Part shown: one piece after another, positions 25,901 to 37,117 of the stretch
Position numbering within the stretch: position 1 is the first letter of the stretch
Layout: each line of letters opens with the position of its first letter
Position numbers and translations under genes: made by a program
Notes under the pieces: model-generated
Database searches by the model: none
Told to the model about the DNA's origin: nothing
Seen by the model: only the letters and a program-made list of their open reading frames with translations
From: Gymnogyps californianus
Lineage: Eukaryota > Chordata > Aves > Accipitriformes > Cathartidae
Direction of reading: 5' to 3'
NCBI RefSeq assembly: GCF_018139145.2
Contig: NC_059477.1
Location: 37,702,502 to 37,766,501, forward strand
Length of the DNA stretch: 64,000 nt

Positions 25901-27130
25901 ACAGGCCCTACACTTCTAAGGTTGCCTGGGTCTAAAAAGAGCTAATTAAGGCTTTATTAACCAGCATGTCATACTATACAACTGCAACTTTGCTGTGAAC
26001 TAAAATGTTGTACTATCAGGAGCACAGATTTTTCTCTTTCAGCATTGTCCCTAACTGCTCCCAGGAACCGTTCTGGCAGTTCTGTACTCTGAAGTCCTGG
26101 GGCCAAGTCCTTGGAGGCATCCCTTATCTGTACAAATGTGTTTGCACAAACCTCCACTCTTCTTGTATACTTTTTCTGAAAGTCCTTTTGCATATCTATA
26201 CTCTATTATTCAGTGCACAGAGAGAAGAACAAGTAATATTGGCCATCCAATAACTGAAATACTCTGATAAAGAGGCTAACTGAATGTAAAACACTTTTCT
26301 ACTTATTTCAAAGAAAAATATTGATAGACTTATCTTTTTAAACAAGCCAACAGAAACACAATGTCACCATCCGCATTTTTCATAAGTAAATATATTTGCC
26401 ACTGATGAGGAACTTTCATGAACTAGTTGTTTTTTAAGTTCCTCTTGTGATTGTTCATTTAGGTAGAAAAGAGCCAAATTCCCAAGCTTGGGTAAAAGCA
26501 TTTGAGACAAGGTGCACACGGTTATGAGATAAGACCTATCCACCTCTATGCACATGAGTAGTCAAGGAACTAGAAACAAGTGAAAGGTAATATTAACCGA
26601 GATAAACAGCTGGCAAGTACAAGGGAATTCTTTCCCTTCACTGCAAAAGAGATCATGCCGTTAATAGCTGGGATTCACTAATGAAAACAAGTCTTCGAAA
26701 TTATTTATCTTCATCATATCTTGGATGATTATTTAAAGTTTGCCTAGAATGAGCTTTCACGTCAGACATTTTGCAAGTCAATTTACCTGAAGCAGATAGT
26801 ACTGATGGAGTAAAAGCACAGTTAGTTCTGCGTTAACTTCAGGACTCGGTGTTAACAGTCCTGCCTTGGACCGAAGCAAGGCAGTTCTGAGCTCACAAGT
26901 GTAGAAGCTAGGGTTGCCATAAAGTGAGTTTAGATAGGACTACATGTCTCGGAAATGAGTAGTTAGAAGTATTCAGAGGGTGTAGATCCTTCTGTTCCAC
27001 ATCAGAAGGTGAGAACTTACATATTTCCATTAAAGGCAGGAGTAGATTCTTTACAATAGAACTGCTTCTTAGAAAGCTGGCTTTTTGCAGATGGATATGT
27101 ACACATTTCTTAAAACAGTGCGGGCAAACC
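22936..27130. other. Intergenic sequence, no gene seen
   Basis: No gene is recognised. The + strand is T-rich around 24600-25260. A purine tract lies at 25281-25334. Open frames here are short or start without ATG, and none resembles a known protein. Confidence 0.55.
25281..25334 (+). repeat. Polypurine tract, imperfect 15-bp tandem units
   Basis: This is 54 bases of uninterrupted A and G, built on a gagaaaaaaagaaaa unit repeated about three times with A-run length variation. Homopurine tracts with mirror symmetry can form triplex (H-DNA) structures; here that is only a possibility. Confidence 0.85.
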
Positions 27131-27414
27131 TTTATTTAAAACATACTAAAAAGCATTACAGTATTCATTCTGGCACCAGCTCAAATTTCTCTTGATATTG
27201 AACTTCATCCTATATCAATGGTTTGTCTTCACTGCCTAAAAATGTTTTTTATCTGCATGTGTGTACACGTATAGTACACCTGGTGAAAAAGTCTTGTCAC
27301 TAGCTGTAGGTTTTCTTTAGGCTTTCTGCTTTCTCAGACGTATCTATGGAAGTTATTTCTATAGACAAAGATTTTTTTCCCCTTACTTTCTATGCAGCTG
27401 TTCTGACAAAGATA

Positions 27415-27898
27415 TCATACCCCGCACTGTTCTAGGCTTTGAGTTAGCCTGTAACTCCAAGGTATTAACATATGTGAAAGGTCTTTTCCTTGCATAAAAT
27501 CTTCGAAATAAAAACTGATGTACTTATTAGCAATACATGACTTTGGTGAAGTGTTACTAGGCTTGACATGAGAATCATCTAATGAAATTCTGTAGCCTGC
27601 ATTCTGCAGGTTAATCCTATTTATTTCTTCTTTTCTGAACTTGGATAGACAAGTTCTTTTCTCAGGACCGGAAATAACACTTTGGAAAGCATCTACTTTT
27701 ACAGGTTTCTTTACATTAATCAAAACATGCCACCATAAACTGTTTTCAGCATAGGTGACAGACATGTTCTCTTTTAAATTGTAGATGGGAAGTTTTCCTC
27801 CACTGTGTTTTGAGCTTTTTGTTTTGCTTTTTTCCCCCTGTTGATGCAAACTAACCACTTGCATACAGGTGCTCAAAAGAGGTTTCAGAGAAGCCACA
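27415..27898 (-). other. Unidentified open frame with exon-like context (candidate 3' coding exon)
   Basis: On the - strand a frame is open for about 168 codons from 27921 down to TGA at 27417-27415. It has no ATG near its start; the earliest Met is about 12 codons in. Just upstream is an acceptor-like sequence (ttttttctac, then attgtcag, with the exon starting at 27898). About 280 bases beyond the stop is AATAAA on the - strand (27136-27131). The product is hydrophilic, Lys/Ser/Asn-rich and ordinary-looking, but I recognise no family. It could be the last exon of an unannotated gene, a decayed exon, or chance: one frame of this length is expected by chance in a window this size. Confidence 0.2.
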
Positions 27899-27921
27899 CT
27901 GACAATAGCATGTAGAAAAAA

Positions 27922-30900
27922 TTAATATCTCCGTTATGGTTGATGAAGCTTTGCCAACAACGACTGATCAAAGTACTAAAACTAAATCATTCTCTATCCA
28001 GACGTTTCAGAAGTCATAGACTCCTTCATAGAGTACTGGATGAAAAATTAGAAGAGATTTCTAGAACAACAGAATACCAAAGCTACAAATCAAAAGTATT
28101 TCAAAGGCACTTTGATTAACTGAACTGGAGTTATGTATTGTGCCAATTGATCTCTGTTTCTTTCTTGCCAGATATTGTTTCTTGCCTCTTAAAATAAACT
28201 GACCATATTCAGCAGTGACCTTAAAATTATCATTAGGGAGATATGACTCAGAGAACCTTGGATAGCCTCAAGCTATTCTGTGTTTATGAGATCACGGCTT
28301 TCTTTGAATCTCTTCATTTTGAGGAGATGCTGCTGTCGTCTTCTGTTATCTTAAAACTTGCAGGACCAAACAGATGTTTTAGATGACAAATCTGATCTTT
28401 GACTGTGTTCTTAGAAGACATTTTTTAGGGTTTCAGCCATGATTGCCAATGACTTTGAGATAACACACTTCATCTTCAAGTTTTTGTTGGCACTTAAAGG
28501 CAACTCAAGGTAGTTATCCAGGACGAACATATTTAACTTTTTTCTTTTTAATTAACTACCTTAGATGCTTGTCAAAACACCCTGAAATACTAAAATTCAA
28601 AGGACATATAACATTCCAGTTCTTAATTATGCAACAACTGAAGTGCAAGATATCTGTCTGGTCTGATAGCTACCTGGTCTTTATCACCAGGACTCACTAG
28701 GGAACTATTATTTACATTTTCTGAATTTAAATACAATATGTTGCAATTGTTCCACAGTGAATTCCTGCTTTTTGGATATGACCATTACTGAACTGGCTTC
28801 TATACCACTATGGACAATTCTGTTGAAATCAATAGAGGTACTCAGGCATAAAACAGCCACATGAATAGATCAAATTCTAAACTTCAAGTATTTAATGTAA
28901 AGTAGTTGAAGTATAAAACAAGAAAGAAATTAAGCAACTCAACTTTGAGTTGCAAGAAAATTGGGCTTTTAATATATGTATGGGAAAACTATGGACAATT
29001 CTTTTTTAATGAATAGATACAGAACAAAACCTGCATGCAAATATGCTGTATCATGATGTTTAATTACTGAAAATCTCACATCTTTCCAAATCAATGGTGT
29101 CAATAGACTGTTTTAAAAAAAAGAAGCTACTTTCACCTTTTGATAAAAGTGGGATTTTGACCTTGTCTAAGTGTAATGTGCATGAGAGTTTACTGTATAA
29201 TTTTCTTCACTAATTAGGATTTGTGTTATGTAAATTTGGTAAAGCAGTTGAAAGCTAAAATCTCAAATGAAGTTTGCATCCAATTACAGTATTCCAAAAT
29301 GATTCTAACACTGTTTTATCACTACATATTTCTTATGCCAGAGAAAATCTGACTCAGAAGACCATTATCTGCCTTAATGTACCTTTTCCTGACCAGCAAT
29401 TTTAAGCTATCTACACAGACAGAGTATCTCCACCACTGAGCGATACACTCTAGTCATACTACATTATTCATCTGAGCTTTTGCTCTAGGAATAGGATACT
29501 TCCACGCTGGTCTCTCGAATCCCAGAGCAAAAGGAAGCTATTCAGCTTATGAATCATAATATGCCTTGAGACACAAAATGCTTGCCAGCAAGGAGAAATG
29601 AACTAGATGAAAACATCAACAGTGTAAAATCTGTGCTAATGAGAACTACAGTACTTAAAGCACACATTGATATATGAAAAGGTGTTAAATCTAAATAGAC
29701 GCCAAAATAAATAAAAATAGATAAGAAACCCCTGTATTGTCTTAAAATGAAAAAGTTGGCTACGTCAAAATTTCAAATATCAAGCATAACTCTATTAGAA
29801 ATCATCATGGGGCTGTTCTGTGTTCTTAGCTCGGTATTTAGCATTGTATTGGTATCCTTCCAATAATCCTGAAAGGTGTTTGATTTTTTTTGTTTTCCTG
29901 GTATTCAGGATATGCTATATATCCTTACTTCTATTCATAAGGAACAGTGAATCACTTATTATACAAATCTCCAACTTTAACTACTTAAACTTCATAAAGA
30001 CCAGATCAATTATAGCTAATAGTGGTGAATAAAGTTGTGTAAATTATAATTTTGGGCGAAGGTGAAATTGAAAAATTAGAAAAAACAGCCAGTAGAATGC
30101 TTGCATTTCTCAGAAAAAATACGAAAAAAAAGTAATTTATGGTCAAACAAAAATGGCGTTTGATACACAGTAAAAGCATGTTTCGTTTAGGGGTTAATTA
30201 ACCTCCTGAATGAATACAGGTCAACTTAGGTATAAAACATGAAAGCATGAGCTTTCAATTTAATATTTCCCCCCAAATCCATTTTTTCCGTATGTATGAT
30301 TTCCTACAAGAATTTGCACAATAGGGAAAAAAAAGAGAATAAGAAAAATACAAGATTTTTTTTTGTGAAATATGCAGAAATGAACAAAACAGGCAATTGC
30401 ATATGTACCTCATAAATCCATGGGTAAATTACATCAGTTGTGCAAAAATCAGTAAATATCCAGTTACCTGTCCTGTATGTTTGCAGGTGTAAAAATAGGC
30501 ATTTACTGAAACGACAGTGCTGGTTTATTTTAGTCATTATTAAAAGTCATATATTTAGTGCTCCAGGCTAAAAATGTTAGGTTTGCGAAGTATGACAGAA
30601 GAGCTCAGTCCTACAAAATGCTAAGTTAGAAGGAATATTGGGTTTTTACTATGCAGAGACACAACTGAGCCAAGTCCTGTCATGAAACTCAAGAGAATTT
30701 GGGGAATATTGATGTTGAAAAGTAGTCTTGTGAGTAGTATAACTAAGGATTTTGTTTATCAGCTAGAAAGCAGGAGGCCATTTCAAGAGGCAACGCCACA
30801 GAATCTCAAAAACAAAAAGGGTAATAAAGTTCAAAACAACTTGTCTTCCTTACATTCTGAATTGAGGTGTGGTTTTTCCCCTCTAAATATGCCTTAGCAA

Positions 30901-32490
30901 CTTGATCTTCATTCAGTGAAGAATCTATTGATTCTTCTGTGAATCTATTTGTATTCTCTCTGAGCCAACTGAATTATGTTCAGATGCTGGTTTTATCTGA
31001 TTTTATAAATGATGATGTTTGGGGCCCACATAAAATTCAGAACTTCATGCTTGTTCTTCCCTCTATGAAAGTGAATTTTAAAGGCATTTTAAAAGTTACT
31101 TGGTATTGAAATGAGGAAAAGACTATGCATTTGGCTTCTTTATCAAATTTCTAAGTGACAAAGCAAAATTTGCTCTTTATTGTTACTTTCTGGTATAAAA
31201 AGAAATTTCCACGCTCTCTGAAACAAAGTGTCTGTAGAAGGGTATGTCCCTTTGTGTTTCATTGCTTTCTGGAGAGCGGAAGGGAGTAGAGGAGGAAAGA
31301 TTCGGCATTACATTTAAAAATACATGGTTTGATTTTACTTTTCTTTGGGAAAGGAGAGGAATGCTGATTTGCAAAGAACTTAAAAGAGGCTTTCTCATCC
31401 TTTGGCAAGATCTGAAAAGAATCTATTGAATTCACCAAAAAAAAATCATCTTTCCCACTAGAGACTATTATAAAATTTTTACCACATCCAGGAATGTATT
31501 TAGTTTCCAAGTTACAGCCTGGGAAACTATATTTCTAAAGAAATGTGAACAAAGCACAATGGCTGTTGTGGTTCTTGTTTTTAATTGTAGTACTGATTCC
31601 TCTATTTAGACTGCCTATCACTTCTCTTTATGAAAAAAGATCTCATTGTACACATGTGCGTGGGGGGGAAAGGGCTGTTTAATTTGAAAGATCTGTAAAC
31701 ATGTCATGATTGCAGCAGGGAACATGAACTTGGAAGCAGTAGTAGCTGTCAGGTATGTGTCTTATTGAGCATATCAAATAATACCACTAGTTTGCCATCT
31801 TATCTGTGATCCTCGATGACACTGCAATGGCAGTGAAGAGAGAGTAAAGTAGAAAGAAGGTGGGACACAGCACACAGTTATACAGTTGTAGTTGTGGAGT
31901 TCTAGCAAACACAAATGAATTCAACAACTTAATATGTGCATGAAGGAAAAATAAGGAAAAAAGTGGAAGATTTGTAGGGGTGGATGACTGAAAGGAATCT
32001 GGGAATCTTTTGGACAAGAAACTGGTGATAACGTGTTAGAGGACACCTAGGAGGAACTAACCAAAGATGGTCAGCAATTTGCAGCCTGCCATTCTGCAGA
32101 AAAATCAATGTCATGTAGTGCTGTAACCAGTCTCCAGTGAGTTTTCTGCCATTATGCATTAAGGAAATATCCATAGGAAGATATGATACCTGCTCTGAAG
32201 TCCTTACTATCTATTTTAAGATGTAACAGTGAATAGAGCAAACACAGAAAGAGAAATGGAGGGAAAGGAACATGACAATACAAAGCAAATTCTATTTAAT
32301 AATTCTTTTTTAAGGCTATTAACATATAAGCTTCCCCTGAACTAAAATGTGTTGCAAAGCTGACTAAAACTGTGTGGGAAACATTTGCTTGTCTTATGAA
32401 AGTTAGAAAACTCAAATGTTTTCACATTTCACATTTTGCATGAAAATCTTTTAAGTATTTATTTGTTTTTAATGAAAGAAGAAAGGGAAG
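27922..32490. other. Intergenic sequence, no gene seen
   Basis: AT-rich sequence with no recognised gene, RNA or repeat family. Open frames are short. Confidence 0.55.
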
Positions 32491-32494
32491 CTCA

Positions 32495-32760
32495 CACAGA
32501 ACAGCTGCTGAGCTCAGGCAAAGATTGGAAGTCCCAAGTTCAAGTCTCTGCTAAAATTAATGTTGGTTGATACAAAGTATAAACAGGGAAGATTCTAATT
32601 GCATATCAGCCAGTAGCTTGGTGGTTAAGGTTTTATCTGTGATGTGAAAGACAGGAGATCAAAACTCTCACTGAATCAGGAAAAACAGAGACTTGAATCT
32701 GACTCACCCAACACTGGTAGGCTCTTTGCTAGAGCCACTGTTTATTCATACAATCTCACC
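32495..32760. repeat. Ancient tRNA-like repeat, head-to-head arrangement
   Basis: Three related pieces are visible. One is a + strand piece near 32530-32556 (aagtcccaagttcaagtctc). The second is a + strand tRNA-like head at about 32611-32680: an A-box-like tagcttggtggttaagg, then ctgtgatgtgaaagacagga and gatcaaaactc at the B-box position, ending tgaatcagg. The third, at about 32683-32742, is the reverse-oriented equivalent: cagagacttgaatctgac, cacccaacactggtaggctc, tagagccactg. This matches a known palindromic reptile/bird repeat whose arms read as tRNA-like sequence. It is diverged and not a functional tRNA. Confidence 0.5.
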
Positions 32761-34237
32761 CTCCTCCCTCAGAAGAAATTGCATCTTTGCTAAAACCTTT
32801 CTGCCCAAACTAGCATGTATTTTACAGTGAAGAGTGCTGGTTTCAAAACATTGACCTTTTCAAGTGAAGACCTATTCTGTTGAAACATTACTGAACAATT
32901 TTAGAGCTGTATTACTAACTTGTAAGAAATGAGTTGTTTGTTGCAGCTTAACAGGTTTTATTATTTTCCTTTTCAGGAAGAAAATCTAGAAGGAAAATAT
33001 AAAAAGAAGTTAAGGTGGAAAAGTCAATCTAAATTGGGTAATGCCTTAATACCCTGGAATTTCAAATTCCAAAAAGCAATTCAAATTCCAAAGCCACTAT
33101 ATTATAAAAAGACTAAAAACTTCCCTGCTGAAATTTATACACTTTTAAAACTGTCCATAAAATTGTGAGTCATATCAGCTAGATCAGGCTTTGCATTTAC
33201 TCAACACAAAATCACCCATACATCTTGGCAGTACCTTTGCAATGTTGTCTGCTTGCTCTTTGAAAAGTAAATAGGGTAGAATAAAATAAGATATTGTGGA
33301 TTTATCATGATTCCTCCAGAAAGTGCTCTCGTTCAGACAACACACAGGAAAGGAAAACAGAAAGCATGTGACACTAACACTGTCTTGGGTTGTTTGCCAT
33401 TGATTTTTCTAGCATAAGTTAATAAAAATAATTAACTTGATTAAAAAAACAGAGGAAATTAATATTCTTGTCTTGAATTTCTTTCAAAAAGCTTATGTTA
33501 GTGCTATAATCCTGTTGTGAATCTTGAAAACATATTGCAGCAATGTGCTTACACGTGTGTGTATGTGTGTGTAATGCTTCCTTTCACCAAAAAGATCTCA
33601 AAGAGGTTCAACATGAATCTGTAATTAGGATATATAATTTCACCATTGAAATGTGGCTACCTATTGGGTAGAGAATGACTTCCACTTGTAACTTCATCTT
33701 GCAAATCATTTAAATGCATGTTTAGATATGCAGCTACTTCCCTTAAATGTGTGGTACTTCTCATATGCCTAATACTGAAAACAATCTATTTTACATGTTC
33801 TGAGAACTAACACGATCATGTATAGCAGCTGAATTCAGACAGTTCACCTCACATCACAAAACAAGGGTGAGGAAATCTGGTCAATAACCTAGAATAAATT
33901 CTCTCTTCCAAATAGAAGCACAGGAAATCTGATGTTTAATATACAACAGACGGGATTTGTATTTTGAAGGGTTTATTTAAGGTGAAAGTCCTAACAGCCT
34001 GAAACTTGATCACCGTGGAAAGAGTAAAGACTGTGTTGCCTGCCCAGACAAGAGCACTTAAAATCTCCAAATACTAATCCTTTTATAACTGTATGTTAAT
34101 ATGCTTCCTTATTCTTTCTAGGAGCATTCTTAAGTAAAATTATTATATAAAGCAACCCCTAAGAATTGTTAGGTAAGGTGTTTGAAAAAGTCAGCCCTCA
34201 AGAAGGGATCCAGATTGACTGTAGTAGAGGAATATCA
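32761..34237. other. Intergenic sequence, no gene seen
   Basis: AT-rich, with a short GT run at about 33552-33573 and no recognised gene or repeat. Confidence 0.55.
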
Positions 34238-34326
34238 TCAGTTGGACCAGATGGTCATTGTAGGTCCCTTCCAACTGAAATATCTATTCTATTCTATTCT
34301 ATTCTATTCTATTCTATTCTATTCTA
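34238..34326 (+). mobile_element. CR1 LINE 3' end with (CTATT)n tail
   Basis: The sequence cagttggaccagatggtcat, followed by aggtcccttccaactgaaat, is the conserved 3' terminus of avian CR1 retrotransposons. It runs straight into about 8.5 copies of CTATT (34284-34326). CR1 elements normally end in a few copies of an ATTCTRTG-type octamer rather than poly(A); here the tail has become a pentanucleotide microsatellite. Only the last 50 or so bases of the element are present, typical of 5' truncation. No ORF remains. Confidence 0.85.
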
Positions 34327-34689
34327 ATATGAGGACTTCCCAATGAAGGATGGCACCACCACAGTGCAGTGGAAACATTGCTCTGGCCCAGTGGAAGCTG
34401 GGAGGAAAGAATGCCTACAACGGTGTTTTTCTTCTTTTGGCTTTAATTTCTTTTTAGACAATAAAGTAACATAGCACCTTTCCCTGAGAAGCTTTGAAAA
34501 GTATAAATACCCCCAAGTTTCTGCCAGAAGGTAGCGTGTATTGTAAGAGCATATTCCTGTGGGGCCTCCTGCCTGGTTTGAGAAAGTACAATCGAGGGCA
34601 TTCACTTTGGACCCAGGAAAGTTTGGTCCTCCCTCTGGTCTCTGCCAGAATCTTTGTTCTGCAAGTGTGCTGAATCATTTCACCCTGTC

Positions 34690-34790
34690 TTGTTTTTCTC
34701 TACCATTTTCTGTCCTGTCTAATTTGATTACAAACTCTGTGTTTGTCTCATATGTTTTGTAAAATGTCTGGCATAAAGGGCCACTTACTC
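34690..34790 (+). repeat. L2/CORE-SINE-like 3' tail fragment
   Basis: The words cctgtctaatttgattacaa, actctgtgtttgtctc and gtaaaatgtctggcataaag follow the order of the same L2-type tail seen at 9950 (tttagattgtaaactc, then tgtacaatgcctggcaca). The match is diverged and made from memory. Confidence 0.4.
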
Positions 34791-36450
34791 AATTGACCCA
34801 CTAAGTGCTGCCATAATGGAAATAATATTGATGCATCCTGACGTGACAGTATTTCGCCTTAATATGACACAAGAGGCTGGTACTATACGGTGCATTGTAA
34901 TTTAGCACTGAGAGGAGAAACAAAACTCGGGGTACGAAAATGGGAATCTAAGGGGGACTAGGACTGAGCAGTGGATGAAAAGTACAGGAAAATAAATTAA
35001 ACTTCTGTTAAAACCAACTGGAGACTCCAGATCTGGAAAGCGCTAGTTGCTTTGTTTGGCAACCATTTACATGCCCTTCTGTGGCATTTGCCCACACACA
35101 CGAGAATATTATATATCTGAGGGCGAGCAAAAGAACTTTTCAGCCCAAGGGATGCATGAGCTGTAATCTCACCTTTTGTCTGCTGACAAATACGCGTGTG
35201 TTTTTCACAGCTTCCGTTAATGATCCATCTTTGCAGACTTTCTCTAGAGTGGGATTTAAGGGAGATGGTAGTTAGTTACTATATACAAAGATTCACTTGG
35301 CTCGCTGCTTTTCCTATGTTCTAAGTTACTCTGTTTAAATCGTAAGATTCCCATTACAGACTCTTCAGTTAGAACTAGGAATGCACCCGATTTCCAGTAG
35401 CAGAGACTGAATTCCGTCTTGTGAAAGAGTGGACATTTTCCACTTCCCATTTGCAACAGCGTCTCCAAGCACTGAACTATTCAGCTCACAATACCAAGAA
35501 TCCCGACAGTCTGTGTTCTACTTGTGTCTCATACAACCGACAAAGGTACACTGCGTTTTCTTCTAATCGGCCATATAAAATGTAACAGCCTGGTCCTCCT
35601 CCAAGCATCCTGTTCAGCTAAATGGAGTAAGTCCTGGCTGTGGCTGCAAAGTTATTTCCTGCAAGGACTGGTATGAAAAAGACTCCAAACAAGCAAAAAA
35701 CGCTGAGCCATCTGAAAATACAGTGCAATGTTGGACAGGTTCCTGAAATAGTTCTGAGTGAACTAGTAATACCAACAGCAGTATGGCCCTGCCAGCGCAG
35801 TTTTTCTCTGCAGGATGAATTATCCAGGGCACTGTGCCTCACTAATGCAGTTGTATTGATTTTGAGACCTTGCTAGCTTAGGTATCCTTACACAGCACAA
35901 TGCTGTGTATATGTATTCTGAGCACTCATTCTCAAGGGAGGCAATTAAGGTGTCACTGAGTCTTAATTGTCTCCATAGATGATCTTTTCCTTAAAGCCCT
36001 GGCCCTTATAAAAAAAAACCCAAAACATATGGCTTGAATTTTATTTCCAACCCTCCACAAAGAAGTTTGCAGCACTGTATATGCATTTACAATTATAACG
36101 TCATTTATTTTTAGAAGCAATTAGGAAGATATGTCAATGATTTAGAGACATTCGTTCCACCTGGGCTAAAGAAAACACATCTGACCGACAGATCTCAAAA
36201 CCGTTGGGTAGTGAACACTTGCGGGAGGGAAAAGAAGCGCCCCAGTCAGGGAGCTGTTCAGTGCAGGACTCGAAGCCCACGCCTGTGCCAGCGAGGAGCG
36301 TGGAGCAGATCTGTGCATCACGTAAGATGCCGAGAACCCAACATCAGCACTGTACGCGGGGGAGCCGTTACGGAGGGCTGGTTCTTGTCAGGTCCTAATA
36401 CCTGGTAGCAGATGGAGCTCACGAGTGTCATTTTCACGTTAACTTCATCT

Positions 36451-36453
<3 letters not shown>
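34791..36453. other. Intergenic sequence upstream of the SPOPL promoter
   Basis: No gene is recognised. GC content and CpG frequency begin to rise from about 36180, marking the approach to the promoter island. Confidence 0.55.

Positions 36454-36484
<31 letters not shown>
36454..36484 (+). repeat. 31-base G homopolymer
   Basis: An uninterrupted run of 31 G on the + strand (C-rich on the -) lies at the upstream edge of the CpG island, about 0.5 kb before the inferred transcription start. Such a run can form G-quadruplexes. Its length may also be unreliable, since homopolymers of this size are often mis-sized in assemblies. Confidence 0.95.
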
Positions 36485-36485
<1 letters not shown>

Positions 36486-36713
36486 AGAGTCCTCAGGAGC
36501 CCCAAGTCCGCCCCGCAGCGTGAGCCAGTGGGTAAGCCGGGGTGATGACCGCGTATTTACTTCAGGGGAGCACTCCCGACCCCACCGAAAGCTCACACGA
36601 CAAACCCCAGGACTCCCCCGCCCCGGCACCGCCTGGCCCCTTCCTCACCCGGAGCCTTCCCAGCGACGCCCCGCCACCTCCTCCCGACACCAGGCGGCTG
36701 CCCGCAGCCGCTT

Positions 36714-36766
36714 CCCCCCCCCCCCCGCCCCGGTCCCCAAAAAAGCGACATGGGGGGGGGGGGGGG
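36714..36766. repeat. C13 run followed by G15 run
   Basis: Thirteen C (36714-36726) and fifteen G (36752-36766) are separated by 25 bases. The runs are complementary, so a single strand could pair them as a hairpin, or the G run could form a quadruplex. They lie upstream of the GC boxes in the promoter island. Confidence 0.9.
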
Positions 36767-36822
36767 CAGCGGGCACCCCGCCGCTCCCGCCATCGCCTCA
36801 GCCCCTCAGCCGCCCGGGCCCT

Positions 36823-36890
36823 CCGCCCCGCCCCGCCCAACGGCCGGCCTCGCGCCCCGCCCCGGGCGCCGCGGGGGAGGGGGCGGGGCC
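36823..36890. promoter_or_regulatory. SPOPL: Sp1/KLF-type GC boxes
   Basis: Overlapping CCGCCCCGCCCCGCCC (36823-36838) and GGGGGCGGGGCC (36879-36890) match the GC-box consensus in both orientations. They sit 60-130 bases upstream of the ETS-like site, as is common in TATA-less CpG-island promoters. Binding is inferred from motif alone. Confidence 0.6.
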
Positions 36891-36946
36891 GCGCGCGAGG
36901 GCCCGGATGGAAGCGGCGGGGCGCGAGGCGGCGTGACCCCTCCCTG

Positions 36947-36956
36947 CCCGGAAGTG
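36947..36956 (+). promoter_or_regulatory. SPOPL: ETS/GABP-type site, CCCGGAAGTG
   Basis: A near-ideal ETS-family core (CCGGAAGTG) lies in the CpG island. In CpG-island promoters such sites usually sit close to the transcription start, which is why I place the SPOPL start near 36950-37000. Motif evidence only. Confidence 0.6.
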
Positions 36957-36975
36957 CGGCGGCGGCGGCGGCGGC
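36957..36975 (+). repeat. Short CGG trinucleotide repeat in the inferred 5' UTR/promoter
   Basis: About six uninterrupted CGG units follow the ETS-type site directly, and another short CGG group lies about 6 bases on. CGG repeats in 5' leaders can vary in length; this one is short. Confidence 0.85.
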
Positions 36976-37060
36976 AGGAGCGGCGGCAGCGGGGCCGTAC
37001 GGGAGCCGCGAGGTGCCGAGCGCGGGGGAGGGGCGGCAGCGGGTCTCGGCGCGGGCAGCG

Positions 37061-37117
37061 ATGCGGCTCCGCCACCGCCCGGCCTCGCCGCTTCCGCCTC
37101 CCGCCGGGCACCGGTGA
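37061..37117 (+). other. Upstream ORF of 18 codons in SPOPL exon 1
   Basis: An ATG at 37061 (context gcagcgATGC, purine at -3) opens an 18-codon Arg/Pro-rich frame that ends at TGA 37115-37117, wholly within exon 1. A second ATG at 37146 reads 13 codons to the exact exon end. After splicing to exon 2 it meets TGA at once (54907-54909), giving a 16-codon uORF. A third ATG at 36907, with 9 codons, counts only if transcription starts further upstream. uORFs like these commonly damp translation of the main frame; that effect is inferred here. Confidence 0.5.

Noticed and set aside
32611..32680. A functional tRNA gene
   Set aside because: The A- and B-box-like parts are present but degenerate, no acceptor-stem pairing is evident, and an inverted partner follows. 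It fits a repeat, not a tRNA.
1..36400. Exons of HNMT (the upstream neighbour in mammals) or NXPH2
   Set aside because: No stretch in any listed frame resembles either protein; these genes probably lie outside the window.
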